Source: Brevundimonas naejangsanensis DSM 23858
GTDB taxonomy: Bacteria; Pseudomonadota; Alphaproteobacteria; Caulobacterales; Caulobacteraceae
Assembly: GCF_000421705.1 (NCBI RefSeq)
Contig: NZ_ATXN01000002.1
Coordinates: 496,001-560,000, forward strand
DNA: 64,000 bases
Direction: 5' to 3'
Below, one piece after another: positions 8,914 through 22,309 of the stretch. Under the pieces are notes generated by a model, which was given only the letters and a program-made list of their open reading frames with translations, made no database searches and had not been told where the DNA came from. Position numbers and translations under genes: made by a program. Position 1 is the first letter of the stretch, and each line of letters starts with the position of its first letter.

Positions 8914-9981
8914 ATGAAGACCGCCCTGACCGATCGCCTCGGCTTGTCCTTCCCCCTGATCCAGGCGCCGATGGCGGGAACCTCGACCGCCGAACTGGCG
9001 GCCGCCGTGTCGAACGCGGGGGCGCTGGGCTCCATCGCCCTGGGCGCCATCGACGCCGAGGCGAGCCGGAAGGCCATCCGGGCGGCGAAGGCGCTGACCG
9101 ACCGGCCGTTCAACGTCAATCTGTTCTGCCATACGCCGATCGCGGCCGATCCGGTGCACGACGCGGCATGGATCGACAGCCTGCGCCCGATCTTCAGTGA
9201 GTTCGACGCGGCGCCGCCCGAACGGCTCAACGACATCTACCAAAGCTTCCTGACCGACGACGCCAAGCTGGCCGTGCTGGTCGAGGAAAGGCCCGCCGTG
9301 GTCAGCGTCCATTTCGGCCTGCCGCGCGCCGACCAGATCGCGGCGCTGAAGGCGGCGGGCAGCATCCTGATCGCCAGCGCCACCACGCCCGAGGAAGGCC
9401 GCGCCGCTGTCGCCGCCGGGTTCGACATGGTGGTCGCCCAAGGAGTCGAGGCGGGCGGCCATCGCGGCGTCTTCGACCCGGCCGACGATCCGCGCTTTGC
9501 GACCCTGCCGCTGACTCGCCTGCTGGCGCGCGACCTGCCGGTTCCGGTCATCGCGGCGGGCGGGATCATGGACGGCGCAGGGATCGCGGCGGCGCTGGCG
9601 CTGGGCGCGGCCGGGACGCAGATGGGCACGGCCTTCGCCGCCTGCCCGGAGTCGGCGGCCGATGCGGCGTATCGTTCGGCGCTGGCGGGGCCGGAAGCGG
9701 GGCGCACGCGGGTCAGCGCCGCTATCTCGGGCCGCCCGGCGCGCGGAGTGGAGAACGCCTTCATGCGCCGCGCCGATGAGACGAAGATCGCCGCCTATCC
9801 CTACGCCTACGATCTCGGCAAGGCGCTGAACGCGGCGGCCAGGGCCAAGGGCGACAACGGCTATGCCCCGCACTGGTCCGGGCAAGCCGCGCCGCTGGGC
9901 CGCGCCCTGCCGGCCGCTGAACTGGTCGCGATGCTGGAAAGGGAAACGCGCGAGGCGATTGCTGGGCTGTCCCGCCTCTAA
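8914..9981 (+). CDS. Nitronate monooxygenase
   Basis: FMN-dependent TIM-barrel enzyme that oxidises alkyl nitronates, detoxifying propionate-3-nitronate and similar compounds. The protein is 355 residues from ATG 8914, which has AAGGAG a few bases upstream; a TTG 42 bases earlier is rejected. Visible features are FPLIQAPMAG at the start, NVNLFCH near residue 70, the catalytic-histidine motif VEAGGHRG near 183 and the phosphate-binding AAGGIMDG near 218. It lies on the opposite strand between parC and recO. Class I assignment is inferred from these motifs. Confidence 0.9.
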   Translation: MKTALTDRLGLSFPLIQAPMAGTSTAELAAAVSNAGALGSIALGAIDAEASRKAIRAAKALTDRPFNVNLFCHTPIAADPVHDAAWIDSLRPIFSEFDAAPPERLNDIYQSFLTDDAKLAVLVEERPAVVSVHFGLPRADQIAALKAAGSILIASATTPEEGRAAVAAGFDMVVAQGVEAGGHRGVFDPADDPRFATLPLTRLLARDLPVPVIAAGGIMDGAGIAAALALGAAGTQMGTAFAACPESAADAAYRSALAGPEAGRTRVSAAISGRPARGVENAFMRRADETKIAAYPYAYDLGKALNAAARAKGDNGYAPHWSGQAAPLGRALPAAELVAMLERETREAIAGLSRL

Positions 9982-10012
9982 CCTGCCACCGGGATGAGCG
10001 GCCGTGGGGCAG

Positions 10013-10744
10013 TTATAGCCGCCCCGACTCGCCCAGCTTGTCGATCATCCACACCCGCGCGGGCGGCAGGGGCCGGTTCAGGGCGTGGAAGACGAACTGC
10101 TCAAGGAAATGTCCCGTCAGCTCCAACCCCGCCTTCACGTCGCCCTCGCCCAGCCCCGCCTGCGCGCCCAGCATGAAGGGCGGCAGCGTCAGCAGTTTGT
10201 CGGCATAGGGCGCGCCCGCCTCCCGGCTGACGGCGCGGCCGGTGCGGGGGCTGACCCAGACCAGATCGTCCATCGACCCCGTCGAGGCGCAACGCGACAG
10301 GTCGAGACCAAACCCCAGATCCTCCAGCAACCCGGCCTCGAACCGCACGAAGATGGCGGGCCAGACCTCCGGCACGGCGAAGGCCCCCATCAGCGCCTCG
10401 AAGGCGTAGAAGGCGCCGGGGTGCGGCTCCCGCTCCGGCAGGGCGCCCTGCGCCACCGCTGCCGCGGCGCTCAGCCCGGTCAGGGCCAGCGGGTCGTCGA
10501 ACAGGGCGGCCGGGCCTTCGCCCACCGGCTCCAGCCGCGCCGAGCCCAACTGATCCGAAGTCCTCGACCGCAGATCAGCCACGACCCGCGCGCCGGGCTG
10601 AAGGAAGGGCCGCATCCGGCGCGACGCCCCGCCCGCGACATAGGCGGCGCGGCGGCCGTGCCGCTCGGTCAGCAGATCGACCACAGCGCCCGTATCGCCA
10701 TGCGCCCGCGCCGACAGCACGAAGGCGTCGTCCTGAACCTCCAT
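10013..10744 (-). CDS. recO: DNA repair protein RecO
   Basis: RecFOR-pathway mediator that loads RecA on SSB-coated DNA and promotes annealing. The 243-residue length is normal. The N-terminal OB fold begins VQDDAFVLSARAHGDTGAVVDLLTERHG, followed by the helical C-terminal domain with YAFEALMGAF and FEAGLLEDLGFGLDLSRCA; the zinc cysteines of some RecO proteins are not retained. Its ATG overlaps the stop of the upstream NTF2-like gene (ATGA), indicating translational coupling. Confidence 0.92.
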   Translation of the reverse strand: MEVQDDAFVLSARAHGDTGAVVDLLTERHGRRAAYVAGGASRRMRPFLQPGARVVADLRSRTSDQLGSARLEPVGEGPAALFDDPLALTGLSAAAAVAQGALPEREPHPGAFYAFEALMGAFAVPEVWPAIFVRFEAGLLEDLGFGLDLSRCASTGSMDDLVWVSPRTGRAVSREAGAPYADKLLTLPPFMLGAQAGLGEGDVKAGLELTGHFLEQFVFHALNRPLPPARVWMIDKLGESGRL

Positions 10745-11199
10745 CAGTCGGCCTTGATGGCGTCGACGACGGCGCGCGCCCGGTCGTTCGGCACGGCGAA
10801 GCTGAGGACATACTGCTCGATCTTCCAGCCGTCGTCAGTCAGGCGCAGCACGCCCGAACCGCGCGTGGTCCCATAGGCGTCATTATCCAGCACCTCATCG
10901 AACCAGGCGACGCAGCGGCAGTCGATGGGGGCGATGGTCACGGTCCGTGCTGTCGGCCGATAGGTCCATCCGCGCCCTTGCGAGAAGTAGGGCGTGGCGT
11001 AGGCGCGGAACTCCGGCAGGCTCCACCGCTCGCCCGCGTCGGTGCCGATGAAGCGAGCGTCCGGCGTGAAGGTCGCGAAATAGGCCTCGCCGTCCGCGAC
11101 CGAGGCTGCGGCATGCATGGCGTCCAGCGTCTGCTCGACAGGCGCAGTCTCTGCGGACGCGGCGGACAGTTGAAGCATCATCAGGGCGGCGGTGATCAT
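10744..11199 (-). CDS. Exported NTF2/SnoaL-like domain protein
   Basis: 151-residue protein with a short N-terminal signal sequence (MITAALMMLQLSAASA) and an NTF2-like cone fold: helix EQTLDAMHAAASVADGEAYF, then FTPDARFIGTDAGERW and the closing strand LTDDGWKIEQYVLSFAVPN. Such proteins in alphaproteobacteria are usually of unknown function. It is the first gene of a two-gene unit with recO (4-base overlap). No catalytic residue can be assigned. Confidence 0.75.
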   Translation of the reverse strand: MITAALMMLQLSAASAETAPVEQTLDAMHAAASVADGEAYFATFTPDARFIGTDAGERWSLPEFRAYATPYFSQGRGWTYRPTARTVTIAPIDCRCVAWFDEVLDNDAYGTTRGSGVLRLTDDGWKIEQYVLSFAVPNDRARAVVDAIKAD

Positions 11200-11279
11200 G
11201 GCTTTGTTCTAGTCCTGTTCCGTCAGCGGGGGAAGCACGGCGCGCCTTGTCGCATCCCTGATCTGTCCCGGCCTGCTAA

Positions 11280-12902
<1,623 letters not shown>

Positions 12903-12917
12903 TCGGCCTTCGTCGCC

Positions 12918-15122
<2,205 letters not shown>

Positions 15123-15126
<4 letters not shown>

Positions 15127-15839
15127 ATCACGCCTTCACGTTTCAAAAGAGCGATGGCTGCGGCCTTTTCCGCCTCCTGTCGCGAACGCCCTTGAGCTCG
15201 GGCGGGTTCATATCCTGTCACCGTCGCCTCGACCGTAAAGGTCGGCGCGTGGTCCGAGCCGGTGCGCTGGACCACCGCATAGGTCGGCAGCGGGCGGCCC
15301 TGGCCCTGCGCCCATTCCTGCAGGGCGGACTTGGGATTGGTGATGGCCGGCGCCGGGGGCGCCGCCAGTTCTTCGGCCCAGGCGCGCTCGAACACGGCCT
15401 GAGCCGCGATCAGGCCGCCGTCGCGATAGACAGCCGCCAGGATCGCCTCAACAGCATCGGCGATGACTCCGGCCTTTCTGCGGCCGCCGGTCTTGGTCTC
15501 GCCGGGCGACAGGCGCAGGGCGTCGCCCACGCCCAGCGCCTCGCCCACGCGGGCGCAGGCGCTCTTGTCCACCAGGGCGTGCAGGCGGGCCGAAAGCTGC
15601 CCCTCGTCCGCCGCCGGGAAGTCGCGCACCAGACGGTCCGCGACCAGCAGGCCCAGCACCCGGTCGCCCAGGAACTCCAGCCGCTCATTGTCGGCCGGAA
15701 CCTGCGGCCCGGCGCCCTCGCCTACGCTGGAGTGCGTCAGGGCATGCTCCAGCAGGGAGGCGTCCTTGAAGTCATGCCCCATACGGCGACGCAGGGCCGC
15801 CACGGCCTCGGCGCGCACATTCGTGCGTCCGCCCGCCAT
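15123..15839 (-). CDS. rnc: Ribonuclease III
   Basis: Double-strand-specific endoribonuclease for rRNA processing. From ATG 15839 the protein is 238 residues; longer readings extend into lepB. The signature NERLEFLGDRVLGLLVADRL lies at about residues 50-70, carrying the catalytic Glu/Asp, and the second acidic cluster is in AVEAILAAVYRDGG near 120. A dsRNA-binding domain follows, starting NPKSALQEWAQGQG. The start overlaps the lepB stop by one base and the stop overlaps era. Confidence 0.97.
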
Positions 15840-16765
15840 CAGTCGAGGATCTTGAAGAACCGGCTGAAGCGCACATTGGCGAACCAGCTGACCGGGTTGA
15901 ACAGCGAGGCGCCCGGCGTCCACGAGAACATGATGATCTCGGCCTTGCCGACCAGATTCTCGGCCGGAACCATGCCCACGCCCGAGGACATCTCGACACG
16001 GCTGTCGATGGAGTTGTCGCGGTTGTCGCCCATCATGAAGTAGTGGCCGGCCGGAACCTCATACAGGGGCGTGTCGTCCAGTTCGTTGCCGGGGCCGAAG
16101 TCCTGGGTCATGAAGCTCTTGCCGCCCGGCAGGGTCTCGCGCACCTGGGTCACGGCGCGCGGGCCGAACATGTCCGCCATCTCGGCGCGGGTGACCACCA
16201 CGTCCTGAACCGGCGCGCCGTTGATGTAGAGCTTGTTGGCGATCATCTGCACCTTGTCGCCCGGCAGGCCGATCACGCGCTTGATGTAGTCGGTCTTGTT
16301 GTCGCGCGGCAGCTTGAACACGGCGATGTCGCCGCGCGCAGGCTCGCGCCCCAGGATGCGGCCGTTGAACACCGGCGGGCTGAACGGGATCGAGTGCTTG
16401 GAATAGCCGTACGACCACTTCGACACGACGATGTAGTCGCCCTCGTACAGGTTCGGCTCCATCGAGGCCGAGGGGATGGTGAAGGGCTGGAACAGCAGCA
16501 CCCGCAGCACCAGCGCGATCAGCAGGGCGAAAACAACGGTCTTGATGATCTCGACCGTTTCGTTGTTCGCGGACTTTTCTTTCTTCACTCGCTTGGCCTT
16601 CCTGGAGCGCCGGGGCGCATAGATCGGGGTCTCGCTGTCGAGCGCCTCGGGGTCATCCCCCATGTCGAAAGGCGCGTCGCCGTCGTCGCTCCAGATCGGC
16701 CGTTGGTCTGCCGGATCGAGGGCTGGATCGGCCGCTGCGCCGTTCGCCTTGGGGTCGTCGCTCAT
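15839..16765 (-). CDS. lepB: Signal peptidase I with long acidic N-terminal extension
   Basis: Removes signal peptides from Sec/Tat-exported proteins at the periplasmic face of the inner membrane. From ATG 16765 it is 308 residues. The catalytic serine is Ser101 in IPSASMEPNL and the general-base lysine is Lys162 in DYIKRVIGLPGDKV; GDNRDNSIDSR is near residue 245. One membrane helix spans about 72-92. The first 65 residues form an acidic, Asp/Pro-rich stretch followed by a lysine-rich patch, unusual for LepB and probably cytoplasmic. A TTG start at 16837 would add 24 more residues and seems unlikely. Confidence 0.95.
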   Translation of the reverse strand: MSDDPKANGAAADPALDPADQRPIWSDDGDAPFDMGDDPEALDSETPIYAPRRSRKAKRVKKEKSANNETVEIIKTVVFALLIALVLRVLLFQPFTIPSASMEPNLYEGDYIVVSKWSYGYSKHSIPFSPPVFNGRILGREPARGDIAVFKLPRDNKTDYIKRVIGLPGDKVQMIANKLYINGAPVQDVVVTRAEMADMFGPRAVTQVRETLPGGKSFMTQDFGPGNELDDTPLYEVPAGHYFMMGDNRDNSIDSRVEMSSGVGMVPAENLVGKAEIIMFSWTPGASLFNPVSWFANVRFSRFFKILD

Positions 16766-16877
16766 CGTCTGCTCGAATCCCCCGCCGAACGCGGGGTTTG
16801 AAGGTCGAGGCGTAGTCTCTGAAATCGCCGCGAGCAAGACTTTGGATGATGAAGGAACCGCAACCTTCGCGGCGGCG

Positions 16878-17279
16878 TCAGGCCCTGGGCAGGGCCTCGA
16901 TCACCACGAAGGCGAGCGCATAGGGATGTTCGTCGCTGAGGGTCAGGTGGATGCGCGCCTCATGACCCGGCGGCGTCAGGCGGGCCAGATGTTCGGCCGC
17001 GTGGCCGGTCAGGGCCAGGGTCGGCTGCCCAGACGGCAGGTTCACTACCCCCATGTCGCGCCAGTAGACGTCGGAGCGCATCCCGGTGCCCAGCGCCTTG
17101 GCGCAGGCTTCCTTGGCGGCGAACCGCTTGGCGTAGCTCCACGCCGGGTCGGCCTTCCGGTCCGAACGGGTCCGCTCCAGCTCGGTGAAGACCCGCTGTT
17201 TGAAACGGTCGCCGAAACGGTCCAGCGACGCCTGAATGCGCCGGATGTCCGACAGATCGGCGCCGACGCCGATAATCAC
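16878..17279 (-). CDS. acpS: Holo-[acyl-carrier-protein] synthase
   Basis: Transfers 4'-phosphopantetheine from CoA to acyl carrier protein. At 133 residues it is normal size. [14 protein letters not shown] at the start provides the metal-binding aspartate, and [16 protein letters not shown] near residue 52 carries the second ligand glutamate and CoA-binding region. The GTG start at 17279 overlaps the pdxJ stop (GTGA), so expression is coupled to pdxJ. The pdxJ-acpS-lepB-rnc-era order is common in alphaproteobacteria. Confidence 0.95.
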   Translation of the reverse strand: MIIGVGADLSDIRRIQASLDRFGDRFKQRVFTELERTRSDRKADPAWSYAKRFAAKEACAKALGTGMRSDVYWRDMGVVNLPSGQPTLALTGHAAEHLARLTPPGHEARIHLTLSDEHPYALAFVVIEALPRA

Positions 17280-18034
17280 GACCCGGCCCCGAGCGTGGCC
17301 TCGTCCATCGCCGCCCGCATCCGGCGGATGGCGGCGTCCAACCCGACGAAGACCGCCTCCCCGATCAGGAAGTGGCCGATGTTCAGTTCAACGATCTCGG
17401 GAATGGCCAGGATCGACCCCGCCGTGGCGTAGTTCAGACCGTGGCCCGCATGGACCTCCAGCCCCAGAATATCGGCCTGGGCGGCGGCGGCGGCGATACG
17501 CTCGAACTCGGCTTCACGCTCGGCCGGATCGCCCAGCAGGCAATAGCGGCCGGTGTGGAATTCGACTACCTGGGCGCCGACGGCGGCCGCGGCCTCGACC
17601 TGGTCCTCGGACGGCTCGATGAACAGGCTGACGCGGATTTCGGCGTCCGACAGGGCCTTCACCACCGGGGCGATGCGGGCCTCATGACCGGCCACAGCCA
17701 GACCGCCCTCGGTCGTGACCTCCTCGCGGCGTTCGGGCACCAGACAGGCGGCGTGCGGCGTGTGGCGCAGGGCGATGGCCAGCATCTCTTCCGTCACCGC
17801 CATCTCGAAGTTCAGCGGCTTGTCCGCGCGGCGGCACAGGGCCGTCAGCACGTCGATGTCGGCGTCGGTGATGTGACGGCGATCCTCGCGCAGATGGGCG
17901 GTGATGCCGTCGGCTCCGGCCGCCAGCGCCGCCTCGGCCGCGCGGGCCGGATCGGGATGAGCGCCGCCGCGCGCGTTACGAACCGTGGCGACGTGGTCGA
18001 TATTGACGCCCAGGCGAACCCGCTGACGCTTCAT
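17276..18034 (-). CDS. pdxJ: Pyridoxine 5'-phosphate synthase
   Basis: Last ring-closing step of DXP-dependent vitamin B6 synthesis, condensing 1-deoxyxylulose 5-phosphate with aminoacetone 3-phosphate. The 252-residue TIM barrel shows [18 protein letters not shown] at the start, [12 protein letters not shown] near 45, [11 protein letters not shown] near 73 and [15 protein letters not shown] near 195. ATG 18034 is preceded by a purine-rich AGAGAAGAGAGAA. It lies 15 bp after pyrE. Confidence 0.97.
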   Translation of the reverse strand: MKRQRVRLGVNIDHVATVRNARGGAHPDPARAAEAALAAGADGITAHLREDRRHITDADIDVLTALCRRADKPLNFEMAVTEEMLAIALRHTPHAACLVPERREEVTTEGGLAVAGHEARIAPVVKALSDAEIRVSLFIEPSEDQVEAAAAVGAQVVEFHTGRYCLLGDPAEREAEFERIAAAAAQADILGLEVHAGHGLNYATAGSILAIPEIVELNIGHFLIGEAVFVGLDAAIRRMRAAMDEATLGAGS

Positions 18035-18049
18035 CCCGTTCTCTCTTCT

Positions 18050-18634
18050 CTACTTGGACAATCGGCGGCTGCCCGGATCCTCGACCGGCAGGGCGGCCAG
18101 TTCCGGCGGCAGGGCGTCGGCTGGATAGGCCGGGACCTCCATCGAGGCGAGGGCGATCAGGGGCACGCCCACATCGACCTTGCCGCCCGAGCGATCGACG
18201 ATGCAGGCGGCGGCGACGACATGGCCGCCCGCCTTCTGGATCGCGGCGATGCATTCGCGCGAAGAAAGCCCCGTGGTGACGATGTCCTCGACCATGACGA
18301 TCTTCTCGCCCGGCTCGACCGAGAAGCCGCGACGCAGTTTGAATTCGCCGCCCTCGCGCTCGACGTACATGGAGCGGACGTTCAGGTGCTTGGCTGTCTC
18401 ATAGCCGGGGATGATGCCGCCGACGGCGGGCGAGATCGCCGCATCGACCGGGCCGACCGTGGCAACGATCTTTTCCGCCAACGCCTTGCACAGGCGCTCG
18501 CAGCGGGCGCCGTCCATGAAGACCAGGTTCTTCTGCAGGAAGACCGGGCTGTGCAGGCCGGACGAGAGGACGAAATGGCCTTCGCGCAGGGCGCCGGCGT
18601 CGCGGAATTCGTTGAGGACGTCTTCAGTGTTCAT
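18050..18634 (-). CDS. pyrE: Orotate phosphoribosyltransferase
   Basis: Makes OMP from orotate and PRPP in pyrimidine synthesis. At 194 residues it belongs to the shorter OPRTase group. The PRPP-binding motif [13 protein letters not shown] is near residue 113, and [13 protein letters not shown] near residue 24 lines the active site; [16 protein letters not shown] is also typical. Start ATG 18634. It sits between the LOG-family gene and pdxJ in the leftward run. Confidence 0.96.
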   Translation of the reverse strand: MNTEDVLNEFRDAGALREGHFVLSSGLHSPVFLQKNLVFMDGARCERLCKALAEKIVATVGPVDAAISPAVGGIIPGYETAKHLNVRSMYVEREGGEFKLRRGFSVEPGEKIVMVEDIVTTGLSSRECIAAIQKAGGHVVAAACIVDRSGGKVDVGVPLIALASMEVPAYPADALPPELAALPVEDPGSRRLSK

Positions 18635-18679
18635 GAACGCCGTCCTTAGACCCTGAGACGGCCGCCCTCAACCCGCGCC

Positions 18680-19459
18680 CTATTTGATCTCGTGGCCGGG
18701 CTTCAGACCGCCTTCCAGCAGCTTGGCCCACACCGTCTCGGCGTCGTCGGCGAAGGCGAACAGATCCATGTCCGAGGCCTTGACCATGCCGTGCTCGATC
18801 AGGGCGTCGAAGTTGACGACCGAGCGCCAGTAGGCCTCGTCGAACAGGATGATGGGGATCGGCGGCGCTTTGTCCGTCTGGCGCAGGGTCAGGATTTCAA
18901 ACAGCTCGTCCAGGGTGCCGAAACCGCCAGGGAAGACCACCAGCGCATTGGCCCGCATGGCCAGGTGCATCTTGCGCATGGCGAAGTAGTGGAACTGGAA
19001 CGTCAGCTCCGGCGTCGACCAGGGGTTCGGGAACTGTTCGTGCGGCAGGGTGACGTTGAAGCCGATCGACGGCGCCCCCGCCTCGTGCGCGCCCTGGTTG
19101 GCAGCCTGCATGATGCCCGGCCCGCCGCCCGTGGCGATGACGTTGTCGCGCACCTCGCCCGGTTCGCCCCTGAAGGCGCCGCCGCGTTCAGAGGCGATGC
19201 GGCCGAACTGACGAGCCTGTTCGTACCAATAGGCGTGGCGGCCGTCGCCATTGACGCCCACGCGGGCGCTGCCGAAGACGACGATGGTCGAGCGCACGCC
19301 CCAGGCCTTCAGCGCCTGCTCGGCCTTTTCATATTCCATCAGGAAACGCACGCCGCGCATCGATTCGCCCAGCAGGAAGTCCTGATCCAGGGCGGCCAGA
19401 CGATAGGAGGGCGAGGCCACCTGGGCTTCGTTGGCGAGTCTTTGTTGTTCGGGAGACAT
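18680..19459 (-). CDS. LOG family protein (TIGR00730-type Rossmann fold)
   Basis: 259-residue member of the family that includes cytokinin riboside 5'-monophosphate phosphoribohydrolases; bacterial members hydrolyse nucleoside monophosphates to base and ribose 5-phosphate. Visible are VFGSARV, the loop ATGGGPGIMQAANQGAHEAG and the diagnostic PGGFGTLDELFEI (PGGxGTxxE). The N-terminal ~50 residues are an extension relative to the short LOG proteins. It lies 36 bp after rsh, upstream of pyrE, so a nucleotide-salvage or nucleotide-clean-up role is plausible but inferred. Confidence 0.88.
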   Translation of the reverse strand: MSPEQQRLANEAQVASPSYRLAALDQDFLLGESMRGVRFLMEYEKAEQALKAWGVRSTIVVFGSARVGVNGDGRHAYWYEQARQFGRIASERGGAFRGEPGEVRDNVIATGGGPGIMQAANQGAHEAGAPSIGFNVTLPHEQFPNPWSTPELTFQFHYFAMRKMHLAMRANALVVFPGGFGTLDELFEILTLRQTDKAPPIPIILFDEAYWRSVVNFDALIEHGMVKASDMDLFAFADDAETVWAKLLEGGLKPGHEIK

Positions 19460-19495
19460 TTCGACCTTTGAGAAAATGGATGGCGTCGGCGCGGC

Positions 19496-21760
19496 TCAGC
19501 CGCGCGCGCGATCGACCGTATCGACGTAAGGATTGGCCCTCAGCGCCGCAATGATCATGGTGGCGTGGCGGGCGTCCTCGACCTCCACGTCGATATCGAC
19601 GTCATAGAAGTCGTGCTGACGATGGGCCATCGACAGGTTCAGGATGTTGCCGCCCGCCTCGCCGATGATGGAGGCCACCTGCCCCAGCACGCCGCGCGCA
19701 TTGGTCAGGGTGGCGTGCAGCTTGACCGACCCGACCGCGCTGCGCTCGGCCTGCGGCGTCCATTGCAGGTCCTGCCAGACGGAATCGTCGTCGGCGAACT
19801 CCGCAAGGCTCTGGCAGTCGATGGTGTGGACCGTCAGCCCCTTGTCCGGCTCAAGAATGCCCACGATGCGGTCGCCCGGCACCGGCGAACAACACTGACC
19901 GAAATGGATGCTGACGCCGGGCGTCAGCCCGCCGCCGCGCACGAACAGACGCGGCGATTCCTCGCCGATGCGCTTGCGCTCCGGCCCGGCTTTCAACTGC
20001 CCCTTCAGCGCCGGGAACAGGGTCTCGGCCACCCGCGTCGCCGTCAGCCGCCCTCGGCCGATGGCGTCGAACATGTCTTCTTCGGACGGCATGGCGAAGG
20101 TCTTCAGCACCTCGGTCAGCTTGACCTCGCCCAGCGACTTGCCCGCCCGCTCCAGCGTCTGTTCCAGCGTCGCCTTGCCCAGACGCACGAACTCTTCGCG
20201 TTCGGAAGTACGAATGTGGCGGCGGATGGCCGAGCGGGCGCGGCCCGTGACCGTCAGGCTGCGCCAGTCGGTCGGAATCTCGCGTTTGGTCCCGCGAATG
20301 ATCTCGACCACGTCGCCGTTCTGAAGCGCGGTGCGCATGGGCTTCAGCTCGCCGTTGATCTTGACCCCGACGGCCGTGTCGCCGACCTCGGTGTGGACGG
20401 CATAGGCGAAGTCCAGCGGCATCCCCCCGCGCGGCAGGGTGATCAGCGTCCCCTTCGGCGTGAAGACGAAGACCTGGTCCAGGTACATTTCGAGCTTGGC
20501 GTGCTCGACCCAGTCTTCGCCACCCTCTCCGTGCTCGATCACCTGAACCAGATGGCGCAGGTTCAGCAGGGGGTCGCGGCCGCCATCGGCCTCCATCGCC
20601 TCGCGGTCGAAGCCATAGGACTGATTCTTGTAGCGCCAGTGCGCCGCCACCCCGTCCTCGGCCACCCGGTCCATCGCCTCGGTGCGGATCTGCATCTCGA
20701 TGCGCAGGCCGCCCGGCCCGACCACCGTGGTGTGCAGCGAGCGGTAGTTGTTCGACTTGGGCGTCGAGATGAAGTCCTTGAACCGTTCCGGCACCATCGG
20801 CCAGGCGCGGTGGATGACGCCCAGGGCGCGGTAACAGTCGTCCTCGCTCTCCACGATGACGCGGAAGCCGTAGATGTCCGACAGGGACGAAAAGCCGACC
20901 GTCTTGCGCTGCAGCTTGCGCCAGATGGAATAGGGCGTCTTCTCCCGCCCCTTGACCCGCGCCTGCACCCCGGCTTCGGCCAGGACGCGCTCGATCTCGG
21001 GCGAGACGGCCTCGATGGCGCTGCCGTTCTCGAGCTTCAGGGCTTCCAGACGACGCTGGATGGCGACGCGGGCCGTGGCGTTCAGATGCTCGAACGCCAG
21101 TTCTTCCAGCTCGGCGGCGATGGAGTGGATGCCGATCGACCGGCCCAGCGGGGCGTAGACTTCCAGCGTCTCGCGGCTGATGCGCTCGCGCTTCTCCGGC
21201 TTAACGAAGTGAAGAGTGCGCATGTTGTGCAGCCGGTCGGCCAGCTTGACCAGCAGCACCCGCACGTCGCGCGAAATGGCCAGGATGAATTTGCGCAGGT
21301 TCTCGGCCTGGCGCGTATGCTCGGCCTGAAGCTCCAGCCGCGACAGCTTGGTCACGCCCTCGACCAAGACGGCGATCTCCTCGCCGAACATGTCCGCAAT
21401 GTCGTCGCGGGTGGCCGAGGTGTCCTCGACCACGTCGTGCAGCAGGGCCGTGACGATGGTCGCCGTGTCCAGCCGATAGTCCGTCAGAATGCCCGCGACC
21501 TGGATCGGATGGGCGAAATAGGGATCGCCCGAGGCCCGCAGCTGCGAGCCGTGCATCTTCATCGCATAGACATAGGCGCGGTTCAGCAGCGCCTCATCGG
21601 CGGTCGGGTCATAGGCCTTGACCGCCTCGATCAGTTCGAACTGGCGCATGATCGGTGCGCGCTTGGTATCAGACAATGCAGGGCCTTCAGACGACTTCGG
21701 CGCCGCCTCGGGAAGAGACGACGCCGATGTCTTGTCCTGCAGATTCGCGGCGGGGTCCAT
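19496..21760 (-). CDS. rsh: Bifunctional (p)ppGpp synthetase/hydrolase, RelA/SpoT homologue
   Basis: Single long RSH protein controlling the alarmone (p)ppGpp. In 754 residues it has a ~38-residue unstructured N-terminus, the HD hydrolase domain (His84 in YFAHPIQVAG, HDVVEDT at 108-114, KLADRLHNMRT near 172), the synthetase domain with GFRVIVESEDDCYRALG near 299, a TGS domain (VFTPKGTLITLPRGG near 432), and a C-terminal ACT domain. Both catalytic motif sets are intact, so both activities are expected. Start ATG 21760. It lies directly downstream of rpoZ, whose product forms part of the ppGpp-binding site on RNA polymerase in other proteobacteria. Confidence 0.96.
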   Translation of the reverse strand: MDPAANLQDKTSASSLPEAAPKSSEGPALSDTKRAPIMRQFELIEAVKAYDPTADEALLNRAYVYAMKMHGSQLRASGDPYFAHPIQVAGILTDYRLDTATIVTALLHDVVEDTSATRDDIADMFGEEIAVLVEGVTKLSRLELQAEHTRQAENLRKFILAISRDVRVLLVKLADRLHNMRTLHFVKPEKRERISRETLEVYAPLGRSIGIHSIAAELEELAFEHLNATARVAIQRRLEALKLENGSAIEAVSPEIERVLAEAGVQARVKGREKTPYSIWRKLQRKTVGFSSLSDIYGFRVIVESEDDCYRALGVIHRAWPMVPERFKDFISTPKSNNYRSLHTTVVGPGGLRIEMQIRTEAMDRVAEDGVAAHWRYKNQSYGFDREAMEADGGRDPLLNLRHLVQVIEHGEGGEDWVEHAKLEMYLDQVFVFTPKGTLITLPRGGMPLDFAYAVHTEVGDTAVGVKINGELKPMRTALQNGDVVEIIRGTKREIPTDWRSLTVTGRARSAIRRHIRTSEREEFVRLGKATLEQTLERAGKSLGEVKLTEVLKTFAMPSEEDMFDAIGRGRLTATRVAETLFPALKGQLKAGPERKRIGEESPRLFVRGGGLTPGVSIHFGQCCSPVPGDRIVGILEPDKGLTVHTIDCQSLAEFADDDSVWQDLQWTPQAERSAVGSVKLHATLTNARGVLGQVASIIGEAGGNILNLSMAHRQHDFYDVDIDVEVEDARHATMIIAALRANPYVDTVDRARG

Positions 21761-21819
21761 CGGCGAGTCTGTTTGAGACCGCGCCGCCCGTCGAGCTACC
21801 TTGGTGACCGGATCGGTCG

Positions 21820-22179
21820 TCAGTAGCGCTCCTCCTGGCCCCCGTCCCGGTCGCTCTGCAGCGCGCGGATCAGTTCGGCTTCGGCCATGTTCATGTGCTG
21901 CGGCTCGGCCAGCAGGGCCACGACTTCGGCTTCGTCCTCGGCCTCGGTGCGCTCATCGACGCGCTGCAGGGTGGTGATGATGTTCTCGCGCAGTTCTTCC
22001 GGCACGACGGTCTCGTCGGCCAGTTCGCGCAGGGCGACGACCGGGTTCTTGTCGTTGTCGCGATCCAGCGTCAGCGGGGCGCCGTTGGCGATGTTGCGGG
22101 CGCGGTGGCCGGCCATCAGAACCAGACCAAAGCGGTTCGGCACCTTTTCGATGCAGTCTTCGACAGTGACGCGGGCCAT
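21820..22179 (-). CDS. rpoZ: DNA-directed RNA polymerase omega subunit
   Basis: Omega subunit, which aids assembly of RNA polymerase and helps form a ppGpp site. From ATG 22179 (Shine-Dalgarno AGAGGA) it is 119 residues: the conserved core [20 protein letters not shown], then [12 protein letters not shown] and [14 protein letters not shown], followed by an acidic C-terminal tail typical of alphaproteobacteria. Promoter-like elements are at 22213-22239. It leads the rpoZ-rsh unit. Confidence 0.96.
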   Translation of the reverse strand: MARVTVEDCIEKVPNRFGLVLMAGHRARNIANGAPLTLDRDNDKNPVVALRELADETVVPEELRENIITTLQRVDERTEAEDEAEVVALLAEPQHMNMAEAELIRALQSDRDGGQEERY

Positions 22180-22212
22180 GAAAATCCTCTGGCGGCAGGG
22201 AGAACCGCACAA

Positions 22213-22239
22213 AATATAGGTTGAAAGCCGATTGTGCAA
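22213..22239 (-). promoter_or_regulatory. Promoter of rpoZ
   Basis: On the minus strand TTGCAC (22239-22234) and TATATT (22218-22213) are separated by 15 bp, in a locally AT-rich patch. The predicted start is about 30 bp ahead of the rpoZ ATG. No experimental support is available from the sequence. Confidence 0.6.
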
Positions 22240-22309
22240 CGCCGCGAAGGCGTCATTGAGGCGGATCGGCGTCCGTCGCCCCTCCCCTCGCCCGACAGAC
22301 CATCCCGCG

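Noticed and set aside
19565..21826. 753-codon plus-strand frame over rsh
   Set aside because: Mirror of rsh codons with arginine/alanine/leucine-rich composition and no recognisable domain.
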